Shown one piece after another: positions 39,885 to 49,041 of a DNA stretch of 64,000 bases. Position numbers and translations under genes: made by a program. Positions within the stretch are counted from its first letter, which is position 1; every line of letters begins with the position of its first letter. The notes below the pieces were generated by a model that saw only the letters and a program-made list of their open reading frames with translations, was not told the origin of the DNA and made no database searches. Where the stretch lies: positions 1,550,001 to 1,614,000 of the forward strand of contig NZ_CP049366.1 of the NCBI RefSeq assembly GCF_014058425.1. The letters are read 5' to 3'. Origin of the DNA: Companilactobacillus pabuli (GTDB taxonomy: Bacteria; Bacillota; Bacilli; Lactobacillales; Lactobacillaceae).

Positions 39885-40853
39885 TTAGTCTTCACCAGAT
39901 TCTGAAGCGATGATATCCAAATCACCAGACAAGGTCCATTCTTTAATTGTTGCAGGAACAATCAAGTGTGTACCTTTCTTCAAGTCATAGTCTTTACCAT
40001 CAGCAGTGATCTTACCTTCACCGTTTAGAACTGAGATCAATGTGTACTTACCAATTTGGTGGTGCAATTGAACCGGTTCTTTGATTTCCCAGTGATAAAC
40101 TGAGAAGAATGGTGAAATTGGTGGTTGAACGAAGGTTGTAAACTTGTTCTTGCCAACTTCTTTTGATTGAATGTCTAGTTTTGGATCTTTGTGAGGTACT
40201 GTGATTGTGTCTTCTGATTGTTTGATGTGAAGATCACGTTTCTTGCCAGTAGTCTTGTCAACACGGTCATAGTCATACAAACGGTAAGTTGTATCACTAC
40301 TTTGTTGTGTTTCTAAGACCATGATACCTTTGTTCAAAGCGTGAACTGTACCACTTGGTACGTAGTAGAATTCACCTTTCTTAACAGGAACTTTTCTTAA
40401 TAAGTGATCCCAGTCGCCTGATTCGATCATTTGGTCAAGTTCTGCCTTGTTCTTAGCATTGTGACCGTAAATCAAGTATGAACCTGGTTCAGCATCAATG
40501 ATGTACCAGCATTCTGTTTTACCTAGTTCGTGTTCGTGCTTTTCAGCATATTCATTGTCAGGATGAACTTGAACTGATAGGCTAGCATTTGCATCCAAAA
40601 TTTTAGTTAGAAGTGGAAATACTTTGCCCTTAGGATTACCGAATAATTCCTTGTGGTCATTCCATAGATCAGCAAAGATTTGACCAGCAAATTCACCATT
40701 TACGACTTGTTCTTTACCATGTGGATGTCCAGAAATTGCCCAGCATTCACCAATTGTTCCATCAGGAATGTTGTAACCAAATTCTGTTTCTAATTTTCTT
40801 CCACCCCAGAGTTTCTCATGAAAGACGGGTTTTAAAAATAATGGTTCACTCAT
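39885..40853 (-). CDS. manA: Mannose-6-phosphate isomerase, class I
   Basis: A 322-residue type I phosphomannose isomerase that interconverts mannose 6-phosphate and fructose 6-phosphate. Zinc and active-site motifs include SVQVHPDNEYA, GKTECWYI and the later PSGTVHAL. The length is that of the short Gram-positive form. The start MSEPLFLKPVFHEKLWGGRKL is typical. It is 20 nt after the rex stop codon and may share its transcript. Confidence 0.95.
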   Translation of the reverse strand: MSEPLFLKPVFHEKLWGGRKLETEFGYNIPDGTIGECWAISGHPHGKEQVVNGEFAGQIFADLWNDHKELFGNPKGKVFPLLTKILDANASLSVQVHPDNEYAEKHEHELGKTECWYIIDAEPGSYLIYGHNAKNKAELDQMIESGDWDHLLRKVPVKKGEFYYVPSGTVHALNKGIMVLETQQSSDTTYRLYDYDRVDKTTGKKRDLHIKQSEDTITVPHKDPKLDIQSKEVGKNKFTTFVQPPISPFFSVYHWEIKEPVQLHHQIGKYTLISVLNGEGKITADGKDYDLKKGTHLIVPATIKEWTLSGDLDIIASESGED

Positions 40854-40873
40854 AAAAAAATTCCCCCAAAAAT

Positions 40874-41524
40874 TTATTCTATTTCTTCAGTCGCTGACTT
40901 GTCACGGTCTAAGAAGAAGATCAACGTTTGCAATTCGTTTGCCAAATCAACATAGTGCACACGAATACTGCTTGGCACGTTGATGATGACCGGTGTAAAG
41001 TTCAAGATTCCACGAACTCCAGCATCAGCTAACAAGTCGGCTGTCGTTTGCGCAGCGTTTGAAGAAACTGTCAAAATGCAGACATCGATCTGTTGTAAGT
41101 GAAGTTGTTCTTTTAGTTCACTAATATCGTAAACTGGAACACCACTCTTAACTGTACCGACAATTTCTTTATTAATATCAAAAGCTGCCGCAATTCGAAC
41201 ATTATTTGTCCGAGAAAAGTTATAATTTAGTAAGGCGTTACCTAAATTACCGACTCCAACTAAAGCGACGTTGGTACGTTTGTCTTGATTCAATAACTTC
41301 TTAAAGAACGTTACTAAATCGTTTACATCGTAGCCATAACCACGCTTGCCAAGTGCACCTAGATATGAGAAGTCACGTCTAATTGTAGCACTATCAATCT
41401 TAACCCCTTCTGATAATTCACCAGAGGAGATTTTTTTTGTACCCTCATCTTTGAGAAATTGGAAGTAACGATAATAAATTGGTAAACGCTTTATTGTTGC
41501 GTTTGGAACTGTTGTTTTTGTCAT
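40874..41524 (-). CDS. rex: Redox-sensing transcriptional repressor Rex
   Basis: A 216-residue Rex. An N-terminal winged helix (about 1-80, with IKRLPIYYRYFQFL and SATIRRDFSYLG) is followed by a Rossmann domain with the NAD(H) fingerprint GVGNLGNALL near 95 and a C-terminal swapped helix. It represses fermentation genes until NADH rises. Placement next to the ABC-F gene copies the Bacillus subtilis order (ydiF-moaC-rex). I did not find a convincing Rex box in the promoter. Confidence 0.95.
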   Translation of the reverse strand: MTKTTVPNATIKRLPIYYRYFQFLKDEGTKKISSGELSEGVKIDSATIRRDFSYLGALGKRGYGYDVNDLVTFFKKLLNQDKRTNVALVGVGNLGNALLNYNFSRTNNVRIAAAFDINKEIVGTVKSGVPVYDISELKEQLHLQQIDVCILTVSSNAAQTTADLLADAGVRGILNFTPVIINVPSSIRVHYVDLANELQTLIFFLDRDKSATEEIE

Positions 41525-41662
41525 AATTTACCACCATATGTGTGTCATTTCACTAACATTTATACTAAATAAAAATCACAAAAAACGCAACACGTTAAAC
41601 CTATAAAGACATAAATTATTAATTAATGATAAAATTGTGAATATGATAAAGGAGCAATCAAC

Positions 41663-43576
41663 TTGATTTTATTACAAGCACAAAACATTACCAAAAATTT
41701 TGGAACTAAAAAACTTTTTTCAAATGTCAGTTTCGAAATTCAAGACAATAGTCGCATCGGCCTCGTTGGTCGCAATGGTGTAGGAAAATCTACCCTATTA
41801 AAAATCATCTCTGATCAGGAGAGCTATAACAGTGGCAATATTGCACTCAAAAAAGATACCAATATTGGCTACTTAGCTCAGGATTCAGGATTAAATAACG
41901 ACAATAAAATTTTCGATGAATTGGAGCACGTCTTTGATTACCTCAAAGCTCAGGAAAAAAAGATGCGCGCTTTGGAAGAAAAATTGGCCAATCCGAATGT
42001 CGACAACTATGACGATATTTTGAAACAATACGATCAACTCCAAAATACCTTCCGTCAAGAAAATGGCTATAGCTATCAATCAGAAATCAGAAGTGTCCTC
42101 AAAGGATTCGGCTTTGATGAAGATGTTTGGCAAGATGAGATTTCAACCCTATCTGGTGGGGAAAGATCTCGTTTGGCAATGGCTAAAATGCTTTTGGAAC
42201 ACCACGATATTTTACTATTGGATGAACCAACTAACCATTTGGATATCAACACTGTCGAATGGTTAGAAAACTATCTAAAAGGCTATAAGGGCGCTTTAGT
42301 AATCGTTTCTCATGATCAGTACTTCTTGGACAAAGTAGTTAATGAAATTGTTGAAATCAATCAACACTCTTCAACCCACTACTCTGGTAACTATACTTTC
42401 TACTTGCAAGAAAAGAAGAAAAATCAAGAAGTTGCTTGGAAACATTACGAAGAACAACAAGCCGAGATTAAACGGACCGAAGAATATATCCAAAAAAATA
42501 TTGTCCGTGCTTCAACTACTAAGATGGCTCAAAGTCGTCGTAAAAAACTCGAACACATGGATGTTTTGGATCGTCCTGGTAGTGATCAAGGTTCAGTTCA
42601 CTTCTCTTTTGAGATTGACAAAGAAAGTGGTAATGACGTACTTTTGGTCAAAGATGCTGCTATTGGCTACGATGACCACATTATGTCTGAACCAATCAAT
42701 TTGGACGTCAAAAAAGGTGAACGTGTTGGTATCATCGGACCTAACGGTATCGGTAAGTCAACTTTCTTGAAATCAATTCTCGGAAAAATTCCAATGATCA
42801 AAGGAACATCCCAATTTGGTGCCAATGTTCAAGTCGGCTACTATGACCAGAATCTAAAAGGACTCGATCCTAAAAAAGACGTCTTGCACGAAATCTGGGA
42901 CCTATACCCAAGACTTGATGAACAAATTATCCGTAAGAAATTAGGAGCTTTCTTGTTCAGTGGCGATGACGTTCTAAAGCCTATTGCTGGTTTATCCGGT
43001 GGTGAAAAAGCCCGTTTGACTTTGACCAAATTATCTATGGAACACGACAACTTCCTAATCATGGATGAGCCCACTAACCACTTGGACATCGACAGTAAAG
43101 AAGTTCTTGAAGACGCCTTGAAGGAATTCCCAGGAACAGTTCTCTTCGTATCCCACGACCGTTACCTTTTGAACACATTAGCTAACCGTATCGTCGATAT
43201 TGGTGAACATGGTAGTAAGATTTATCTTGGTGATTACGACTACTATGTTGAAAAAACTTCCGACAAGCCAGTTGTTGAAGAAACTAAAGCAACTCCTTCA
43301 GTTAGTGAAAAGAAGATGGAGTATCAACAATCTAAAGAACAACAAAAACAAGAGCGTAAATTACGTCGTCAAGTTGAAGATTTAGAAAATCAAATTGCTG
43401 AATTAGAAGAAAAGAATGCGGCCATTCAAAAAGAAATGACTAAAGATGAAAACTTAACTTCTTACAGTAAGTTGGCCGATTTACAAAAAGAACTCGATGA
43501 GAATAAAGCTAAACAAGATGAAATCGAGGAAGAATGGACCAAAAAGTCAATTGAATTGGAAGATTTTAATAGTTAG
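41663..43576 (+). CDS. ABC-F ATPase (YdiF/Uup-type), TTG start
   Basis: A 637-residue protein with two ABC domains and no membrane segments. Walker A is GRNGVGKST and GPNGIGKST, signature motifs LSGGERSRLAMAK and LSGGEKARLTLTK, and Walker B LLLDEPTNHLDI and LIMDEPTNHLDI. The linker has the ABC-F region between the domains, and a long Lys/Glu coiled coil occupies about 545-635. ABC-F proteins act on the ribosomal E site. With no known resistance determinant motif I favour a housekeeping role. The start is a TTG at 41663 after AAAGGAG. Confidence 0.93.
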   Translation: MILLQAQNITKNFGTKKLFSNVSFEIQDNSRIGLVGRNGVGKSTLLKIISDQESYNSGNIALKKDTNIGYLAQDSGLNNDNKIFDELEHVFDYLKAQEKKMRALEEKLANPNVDNYDDILKQYDQLQNTFRQENGYSYQSEIRSVLKGFGFDEDVWQDEISTLSGGERSRLAMAKMLLEHHDILLLDEPTNHLDINTVEWLENYLKGYKGALVIVSHDQYFLDKVVNEIVEINQHSSTHYSGNYTFYLQEKKKNQEVAWKHYEEQQAEIKRTEEYIQKNIVRASTTKMAQSRRKKLEHMDVLDRPGSDQGSVHFSFEIDKESGNDVLLVKDAAIGYDDHIMSEPINLDVKKGERVGIIGPNGIGKSTFLKSILGKIPMIKGTSQFGANVQVGYYDQNLKGLDPKKDVLHEIWDLYPRLDEQIIRKKLGAFLFSGDDVLKPIAGLSGGEKARLTLTKLSMEHDNFLIMDEPTNHLDIDSKEVLEDALKEFPGTVLFVSHDRYLLNTLANRIVDIGEHGSKIYLGDYDYYVEKTSDKPVVEETKATPSVSEKKMEYQQSKEQQKQERKLRRQVEDLENQIAELEEKNAAIQKEMTKDENLTSYSKLADLQKELDENKAKQDEIEEEWTKKSIELEDFNS

Positions 43577-43590
43577 TATGTTTTTTCTTT

Positions 43591-43965
43591 CCGTCGTCCG
43601 TTCGGTACTGGCTAGATAGTGATTTCTATCTTTATATAAACGACTTCAGAAAATTAATAGAAGATATTACTAGAATTGCAGTACACTGCTGTAGTTCTAA
43701 TAGTATCTTCTTTTTTTATTTATGTAGTACTACAAAGAAATAGAATAGCTATTCAAAATAGTATGTGTCTGATTCTATCTAAATAGAACGTGAAATTTAG
43801 GCGGTAGCAAGAATCCTGTGGCGGCTCAATGGCTAAATTTTCCTTAGCGATTTATCGCTTAGGTAAAGACCGAGTTTTGAGATTTTGCGTCTTTGGGGCC
43901 ATGCAAAAGCTCAAAATCGTGTCAGCCATGTTCCAGCCAGCCACAGGATTCTTGCGGACGACGGC
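43591..43965 (-). repeat. Composite element with inverted GCCGTCGTCCG ends, right half intact (copy D)
   Basis: Copy D proper is 43800-43965. On the minus strand P1 is CAAGAATCCTGTGGC with GCCACAGGATTCTTG, P2 ATGGCT with AGCCAT, P3 TTTTGAGCTTTTGCAT with GACGCAAAATCTCAAAA, and P4 CCTAAGCGAT with ATCGCTAAGG. The left part (43612-43799) is homologous to the B-C spacer, for example TTAATTTTCTGAAG and TTTATATAAAGATAGAAA. At the left end only CCGTCGTCCGTTCGGTACTGG remains of a second arm, so it looks like a deletion derivative of the 39347-39857 layout. It fills the 475-bp gap between the ABC-F and DUF368 genes. Confidence 0.8.
43659..43717 (+). terminator. Companion hairpin of copy D, also a likely ABC-F terminator
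   Basis: AGAAGATATTACTAGAA and TTCTAATAGTATCTTCT are long, nearly complementary arms followed by T7 on the plus strand. Its arms differ from the corresponding hairpins at 39602 and 62844 but are self-complementary in each. It lies about 85 nt after the ABC-F stop codon. Confidence 0.75.
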
Positions 43966-44051
43966 ATGTTTCATCCAACGATTTCTATTGCCTATTACCT
44001 AGAAATTTGATAACTTTGATTAAACGAAATTAAAAAACGAGGTATCTAACA

Positions 44052-44897
44052 ATAAAACGAGATAATTTTTTAATTAGATTTTTCAAAGGTGTCATTATTG
44101 CTTTGGGATTCATCTTGCCGGGGGTTTCTGGTGGCGTGCTGGCTGCTATCATGGGAATTTATGAAAGATTGCTTAGTTTCATGGCTCACGTTAGACAAAA
44201 CTTCAAGCGAGACTTCTTATACTTCTTGCCAATTGGTATCGGTGGTATTGTCGGAATTGGTGTTCTTTCTAAACCCTTAGAATACTTACTAGCTCATTAT
44301 CAAATGATCGTACTTTGGGGATTTGCTGGAACTATTATCGGGACGTTACCTACTTTGATCAAGGAGTCTACTTCCCGAACTAACCGTGACAAAATCGATA
44401 TTATTTGGTTCTTTTCAATGTTTATTGGTGGTGGACTGTTCTTGTTCTTCATGAGTGAAATTTTTGGAACTATCCCGGCTAACTTCTTTGGCTTCATTAT
44501 CGCTGGGGCTTTGATTGCTCTGGGTGTTTTGGTACCAGGATTGAGCCCTTCAAACTTATTGATAATCTTAGGTTTATACACGCCAATGCTACAAGGTTTC
44601 AAGAGTTTTGACCCACTAGTCTTCATTCCGATTGCTATTGGTGGAATCATCTCTATTTTGACCTTCTCAAAAGCTATGGAAAGTCTGATCAAACATCATC
44701 ATTCCCGAGTTTATCATTTTATTCTCGGTATCGTTTTAGCTAGTACTGTTTTGATTTTAATCCCTAGTCCTTACTCGACAGAAAGTATTTCTTACGTTGG
44801 CGCTACAGGTCTGGATTGGATCTTAAGTATCGGATTCTTTATCTTAGGCTGTCTATTAGCCTTGTGGATGAGCAGTTTGGAAGAAAAATACAAGTAA
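44052..44897 (+). CDS. DUF368 membrane protein, apparent AUA start
   Basis: A DUF368 family protein of about eight helices with the signature GFILPGVSGGVLAAIMG near the N-terminus and a second copy-like GVLVPGLSPSN in the middle, an inverted-repeat transporter style. The family N-terminus KRDNFLIRFFKGVIIAL is present in frame before the first TTG (44103), but its initiator codon is ATA at 44052, with GAGG 9 nt upstream. No ATG, GTG or TTG occurs between the preceding stop and the TTG. With ATA the protein has 281 residues. Either an AUA start is used or the ATG has mutated or been misread. Function is unknown; polyprenyl-phosphate transport has been reported for DUF368 members. Confidence 0.8.
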   Translation: MKRDNFLIRFFKGVIIALGFILPGVSGGVLAAIMGIYERLLSFMAHVRQNFKRDFLYFLPIGIGGIVGIGVLSKPLEYLLAHYQMIVLWGFAGTIIGTLPTLIKESTSRTNRDKIDIIWFFSMFIGGGLFLFFMSEIFGTIPANFFGFIIAGALIALGVLVPGLSPSNLLIILGLYTPMLQGFKSFDPLVFIPIAIGGIISILTFSKAMESLIKHHHSRVYHFILGIVLASTVLILIPSPYSTESISYVGATGLDWILSIGFFILGCLLALWMSSLEEKYK

Positions 44898-44899
44898 AA

Positions 44900-44936
44900 A
44901 AATAACGTTGAGATTAATTTCTCAGCGTTATTTTTG
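44900..44936. terminator. Bidirectional terminator
   Basis: AAAATAACGTTGAGA and TCTCAGCGTTATTTTT pair around TTAATT between convergent genes. Confidence 0.85.
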
Positions 44937-45635
44937 TAAATACTCTTTTTTAATGCGATAAGACGTGGTCATCCGGTCATCTTTAATTGTCTGAATCGAT
45001 TGTGAATATTGATGTTCAAAAGTCATGTTATTGCCTGCTTTTAAAGTTTCAATGCCTAACAAATCTTGATAATGCAAGACTTGTCTCATTGTGAACTTAT
45101 CGCCTGACATTAAACCAAGAATTGGAAAATCCAATGTTTCTTGTTCAACATAATGCATGACATTTGAAAAAGTGATCTCGGGGTTCAATTTGGGATTAGC
45201 CGCATAGCCGTTCTTCGCATAATTTTTAAATTGGTAGTCATTTGAATCAATTAGACCATTTCCAAAAGGCAAGGACCATTTCTGAGTCTTTTGATCTAAT
45301 TTCACACGATGCCACGATTCATCTCGACGGGATGAAAATTCATCGCGCATTGATTCAAATACTACGGCAACGTAATGGTAAATCTTAGTTTCATTTTCAT
45401 TGTAAACGGTCAAAAAAGGCACAAAAACGTGACTTGCTTCAATTTTGAAGTAAGGGAAATTTAAGCGTTGTGCTAAGTCATCGGCAATATCTGCCAAAGA
45501 GTCATTCGGGCTGTGATACTCGTACTCTGGTAGCCCAAAGCCTGGTGTTATTTTACTGCTGGAATTCATGTAAATACCATCAGTTTGATCGTCATACTTT
45601 AAAACCACGTATGAAACTTTAGTTTTAGTTTTCAT
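44928..45635 (-). CDS. Hypothetical protein, possibly Nudix-like N-terminus with winged helix
   Basis: The start chosen is the ATG at 45635, with GGGGAGG about 8 nt before it, giving 235 residues (MKTKTKVSYVVLKYDDQTDG). I do not recognise a characterised family. The beta-rich first 150 residues (YVVLKYDD, SLADIADDLAQRL, FVPFLTVYNE, HYVAVVFES) and a C-terminal FTMRQVLHYQDLLGIETL segment resemble the Nudix-plus-winged-helix layout of NrtR-like proteins, but no Nudix box is visible. If related, it would be a ligand-sensing protein without hydrolase activity. It stands alone between a DUF368 gene and the PFL gene. Confidence 0.6.
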   Translation of the reverse strand: MKTKTKVSYVVLKYDDQTDGIYMNSSSKITPGFGLPEYEYHSPNDSLADIADDLAQRLNFPYFKIEASHVFVPFLTVYNENETKIYHYVAVVFESMRDEFSSRRDESWHRVKLDQKTQKWSLPFGNGLIDSNDYQFKNYAKNGYAANPKLNPEITFSNVMHYVEQETLDFPILGLMSGDKFTMRQVLHYQDLLGIETLKAGNNMTFEHQYSQSIQTIKDDRMTTSYRIKKEYLQK

Positions 45636-45742
45636 TAATACACCTCCCCTATTTTGTACCATACTTAGTGATTTTTTTTAAGTGATTTGATTAAATAATT
45701 CTCTACAATTGCATTATAGTTCTAAAAAAATATCTATGGCAA

Positions 45743-45773
45743 TAAAAAAATACCGGTGACTAGACCGATATTT
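45743..45773 (-). terminator. Intrinsic terminator after the PFL-family gene
   Basis: On the minus strand AAATATCGGT, loop CTAGTC and ACCGGTATTT are followed by TTTTATTG just after the stop codon at 45780. Confidence 0.75.
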
Positions 45774-45779
45774 CTCAAC

Positions 45780-47123
45780 TTAATTTTTAAATGAATGAAT
45801 TGGTGCAGGAATTCGACCACCACGATGAATGAAATCAGCTGGTGAATTGGTATTAACTGCCATGACGGGAGCTTTTCCAAACAAGCCGCCAAATTCAACT
45901 TCGTCACCGACTCTTTTGCCAGTAGCTGGAATAATTCTTACCGCTGTTGTCTTATTGTTGATAACACCAATAGCAGCTTCGTCGGCAATCATACCACTGA
46001 TAGTTTCCGCAGTCGTGTCACCTGGGATAGCAATCATGTCCAAACCAACTGAACAAACAGCTGTCATTGCTTCGAGTTTTTCGATGTTCAAATGACCACC
46101 CGTTACGGCACGAATCATTTCAGCATCTTCAGAAACAGGGATGAAGGCACCAGACAAACCGCCAACGTGTTCGCAAGCCATGACGCCACCCTTTTTAACT
46201 GCATCATTTAACAAAGCCAAAGCGGCAGTTGTTCCCGGAGCTCCGACACTTTCCAAACCGATTTCTTCAAGAATCTCGGCTACAGAATCTCCTTCATTAG
46301 GCGTTGGAGCTAGAGACAAGTCTACGATACCGAAAGGTACTCCTAAAGCCTTAGAAGCTACATTACCGACGAATTGACCCATTCTAGTTACTTTGAAAGT
46401 CGTCTTCTTGATAGTTTCAGAAACAACATCGATCGGTTGACCCTTAACTTTTTCCAAAGCATTCTTCACAACGCCGGGACCACTGATACCAACATTGATT
46501 ACACAGTCAGCTTCACCAACACCGTGGAAAGCTCCTGCCATAAATGGATTATCTTCAACCGCATTGGCAAAAACAACTAAACTCATACAATTTACTGGAT
46601 CAACTTTGGCAAGGTCTTTGATGACTGTACCCATCTTTTGAACGGCATCCAAGTTGATTCCGGAACGAGTCGAACCAACATTGACAGAACCACAGACACG
46701 ACTAGTTTCAGTTAAAGCTTGTGGTAGTGAATTGATCAACTTGATATCACCAGATTGATAACCCTTTTGAACGAGTGCTGAGAAACCACCAATCAAGTCA
46801 ACACCTAAGTCTGTCGCTGCCTTATCCATAGTTTTGGCAAATTCAACGTAATCCTTATCATCAGAAGCCGCCGCAATCAAAGAAATTGGCGTTACAGAAA
46901 TACGTTTGTTGACGATGGGAATACCATATTCAGCTTCAATTTGGTTAGCTACTTTGACTAAATTCTTAGCTTTAGTAGTCAATTTGTTGTAGATTTTTTG
47001 ACGAGCCTTTTTACCATCGCTGTCGATACAGTCAAACAGAGAAATTCCCATGGTAATCGTTCTAATATCCAGCTTTTCTTCAGAGACCATCTGGATAGTT
47101 TCTAAAATCGAATTAGTTTCCAT
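45780..47123 (-). CDS. PFL-like UPF0210 (DUF711) family protein
   Basis: The start chosen is the second of two adjacent ATGs (47123), 6 nt after AGGAGG, giving [12 protein letters not shown] and 447 residues. The sequence has family segments [40 protein letters not shown] and [19 protein letters not shown], and a fold related to pyruvate formate-lyase has been described for the family. The biochemical role is not established. The preceding ACT-domain gene ends 10 nt earlier, an association conserved across Firmicutes, so this gene pair is one functional unit. Confidence 0.9.
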   Translation of the reverse strand: METNSILETIQMVSEEKLDIRTITMGISLFDCIDSDGKKARQKIYNKLTTKAKNLVKVANQIEAEYGIPIVNKRISVTPISLIAAASDDKDYVEFAKTMDKAATDLGVDLIGGFSALVQKGYQSGDIKLINSLPQALTETSRVCGSVNVGSTRSGINLDAVQKMGTVIKDLAKVDPVNCMSLVVFANAVEDNPFMAGAFHGVGEADCVINVGISGPGVVKNALEKVKGQPIDVVSETIKKTTFKVTRMGQFVGNVASKALGVPFGIVDLSLAPTPNEGDSVAEILEEIGLESVGAPGTTAALALLNDAVKKGGVMACEHVGGLSGAFIPVSEDAEMIRAVTGGHLNIEKLEAMTAVCSVGLDMIAIPGDTTAETISGMIADEAAIGVINNKTTAVRIIPATGKRVGDEVEFGGLFGKAPVMAVNTNSPADFIHRGGRIPAPIHSFKN

Positions 47124-47133
47124 CATTGACCTC

Positions 47134-47400
47134 CTAAAGTTTTTGAATCGCATCGAAAATTTCTTGACGTTGAATGCGAATATCCAAACCAGTTTCTTGA
47201 CCAAGACTAGCTAACTCTTTTTGAACCGTGTCAAATTGAGTTGAGTTATCGAGTGTTACCATCATCATCATTGTAAAATTCTCGTGCATCAAAGTTTGCG
47301 AAATATCAATAATATTAACGTTCAATTCAGCCAACTTATTTGAAACTTTAGCCACGATACCAACGTGATCATGACCAATTACTGTCAAAATTGCCTTCAT
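47134..47400 (-). CDS. ACT-domain protein (UPF0237)
   Basis: An 88-residue single ACT domain. [30 protein letters not shown] shows the beta1-loop-alpha1 ligand-binding edge with the conserved Gly, followed by [16 protein letters not shown]. Members resemble the regulatory ACT domains of amino acid enzymes and probably bind an amino acid. It is encoded directly upstream of the UPF0210 gene and likely regulates or partners it. Confidence 0.9.
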   Translation of the reverse strand: MKAILTVIGHDHVGIVAKVSNKLAELNVNIIDISQTLMHENFTMMMMVTLDNSTQFDTVQKELASLGQETGLDIRIQRQEIFDAIQKL

Positions 47401-47539
47401 AGTGATCCCTCTTCCTTGGAAAGTTTTGAGATAATCATAAACGAGAATATTAATTTGGGCAATAGGTATTTATGGTTAAAGTTAAGATTAATTAAAAAAT
47501 ATATAATATTATTAGATTTAATGATATTTTTTTCAAAAT

Positions 47540-47574
47540 AAAAAGACTAGATTCCACCTGATCTAGTCTTTTTT
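47540..47574. terminator. Terminator left of the insertion sequence (formerly CRISPR array terminator)
   Basis: AAAAAGACTAGAT and ATCTAGTCTTTTT pair around TCCACCTG. Removing the IS and one copy of its target duplication puts this hairpin directly behind the degenerate last CRISPR repeat on the minus strand, so it is likely the original array terminator. The remaining 47401-47535 is AT-rich with nothing recognised. Confidence 0.75.
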
Positions 47575-47578
47575 GATT
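47571..47578. repeat. Target-site duplication of the ISL3 element, left copy
   Basis: TTTTGATT precedes the left terminal repeat. The identical 8 bp follow the right end at 49034-49041. Confidence 0.9.
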
Positions 47579-49033
47579 GGTTCTAAACTTTCTGGTATTG
47601 ATGAACAATCAATACCAGTTTTTTTTATACTCTTTGAAATAAAAAAAGAACATCACTGTTCTCGTGTTAAGATTTAAGCGACCAAACCAAATCAAACAGG
47701 AGTGAACAATGGTGTCCCAAGACAATTCTATACTATGTGCGCTAGACATAAAAGACAATAATATAAAAAATGTTTCAGTAAAAGATTCCAAAATAAAAAA
47801 ACATGGTGTTATAAAACACATCAAAGTGGTGAATGCTGAACTATCTTATTCTTTACATAGGTGCCCTCAATGTGGAATGAATACACTAGTTAAAAATGGT
47901 AAAAGAACCACTAATGCAAGATTAGCTAGCTTTAATGGTATCGAGTACCACCTAGTACTAAGAAAGCAACGATTCCTGTGTAGGAACTGTGGAAGCACCT
48001 GCGGTGCCCACAGTGATCTATTGATAAAAAATCATACTATGACCAAACAGATTAAGAATAGAATCTTTTCCATGGCTAAAGAATCATTTACTCTGTCATC
48101 AATAGCTAAAGTCATCGGTATTTCAGCCAATACTGTAAGTAGGATTTTATATAGTAATACCAAAATTCCTAATAGATGTGCGCATTTGCCAGAAAATCTT
48201 TGTTTTGATGAGTTTAGATCCGTAAAAAATATTTTTACATTTATCGCCATCGATGCGGATACGCATCGGTTGGTCGAATTGATACATGACAGACTGTCTA
48301 AAACAATAACTGAACACTTTATAAATAATTACAGCTTATCGGAACGACAAGCCGTAAAAACCGTATCAATCGACTTAAATGCCAACTATCAATTAGTCGT
48401 TCATCGTATATTCCCCAATGCTCGCATTGTCGTAGATAGATTTCATATAGTTCAACTTTGTAGTAGAGCCTTGGATCAAGTACGTATCAATTCTTTAAAA
48501 AAATTGCCTGATAAAAAATCTCGTATATATAAAGCGATGAAATCTGATTGGCGTCTATATCATCTTCCAGAGGAAGATGTAGACGATACTCATATAAAAT
48601 TTATTGTCGGCATAAATGAATTTACGACTATTCAAAATGTCATCGATATAGCTACTGATGAAATACCAATTTTCAAGGAAGCTTATGGTACTTATCAGAG
48701 TATTCAAAGATCAATAAGATATCATGACATAAATCTACTTCAAGAAACTACTTCTGGATATAAAAGAAATGGGACTGCAATGGATACAGCCATTACAACG
48801 TTACGAAAAAACATAAATTATGTGAAAAATAGTTGCTTATTGCCATATTCCAATGGTCCTCTAGAGGGCACCATTGGAAAGATAAAGAAACTAAAAAGAA
48901 ATTCTTATGGCTTTAGAAATCTTGAACACTTTATTAAAAGAATAAGACTGATTTGTGCATAGAAAAAGAGCATCCTCGATGAGGATGCTCAATGAGCTCA
49001 AAATCATTCATCAATACGATTTGACAAAGAGCC
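47579..49033 (+). mobile_element. ISL3-family insertion sequence (1455 bp)
   Basis: The ends are imperfect inverted repeats: GGTTCTAAACTTTCTGGTAT...TGATGAA at left and GGCTCTTTGTCAAATCGTAT...TGATGAA read inward at right. Both are bounded by the 8-bp duplication TTTTGATT, as expected for ISL3 elements. It encodes one transposase and has a perfect GAGCATCCTC/GAGGATGCTC hairpin just after the stop codon. The perfect target duplication and intact transposase suggest a recent insertion. It landed at the distal end of the CRISPR array. Confidence 0.93.
47709..48962 (+). CDS. ISL3-family transposase
   Basis: A 417-residue transposase. An N-terminal zinc-finger region has CPQCGMNTLVKNG and CRNCGSTCG (about 53-100), then a helix-turn-helix segment (LSSIAKVIGISANTVSRIL, about 130-150). 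The DDE catalytic domain has DEFRSVK near 165, DLNANYQ and VVDRFHIVQL (about 240-262) and the terminal NGPLEGTIGKIKKLKRNSYGFRNL with the catalytic Glu. The start ATG (47709) has CAGGAGTG upstream. No frameshift is seen, so it is likely functional. Confidence 0.94.
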   Translation: MVSQDNSILCALDIKDNNIKNVSVKDSKIKKHGVIKHIKVVNAELSYSLHRCPQCGMNTLVKNGKRTTNARLASFNGIEYHLVLRKQRFLCRNCGSTCGAHSDLLIKNHTMTKQIKNRIFSMAKESFTLSSIAKVIGISANTVSRILYSNTKIPNRCAHLPENLCFDEFRSVKNIFTFIAIDADTHRLVELIHDRLSKTITEHFINNYSLSERQAVKTVSIDLNANYQLVVHRIFPNARIVVDRFHIVQLCSRALDQVRINSLKKLPDKKSRIYKAMKSDWRLYHLPEEDVDDTHIKFIVGINEFTTIQNVIDIATDEIPIFKEAYGTYQSIQRSIRYHDINLLQETTSGYKRNGTAMDTAITTLRKNINYVKNSCLLPYSNGPLEGTIGKIKKLKRNSYGFRNLEHFIKRIRLICA

Positions 49034-49041
49034 TTTTGATT
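49034..49041. repeat. Target-site duplication of the ISL3 element, right copy
   Basis: TTTTGATT, identical to 47571-47578. Its last three bases overlap the first bases of the degenerate terminal CRISPR repeat. Confidence 0.9.

Noticed and set aside
41525-41662. Rex operator upstream of rex
   Set aside because: GTGTCATTTCAC-like sequence is present but does not reach a convincing TTGTGAA-N4-TTCACAA palindrome.
48967-48990. Perfect hairpin after the transposase as an intrinsic terminator
   Set aside because: The stem is perfect, but no T run follows on either strand, so termination is not supported.
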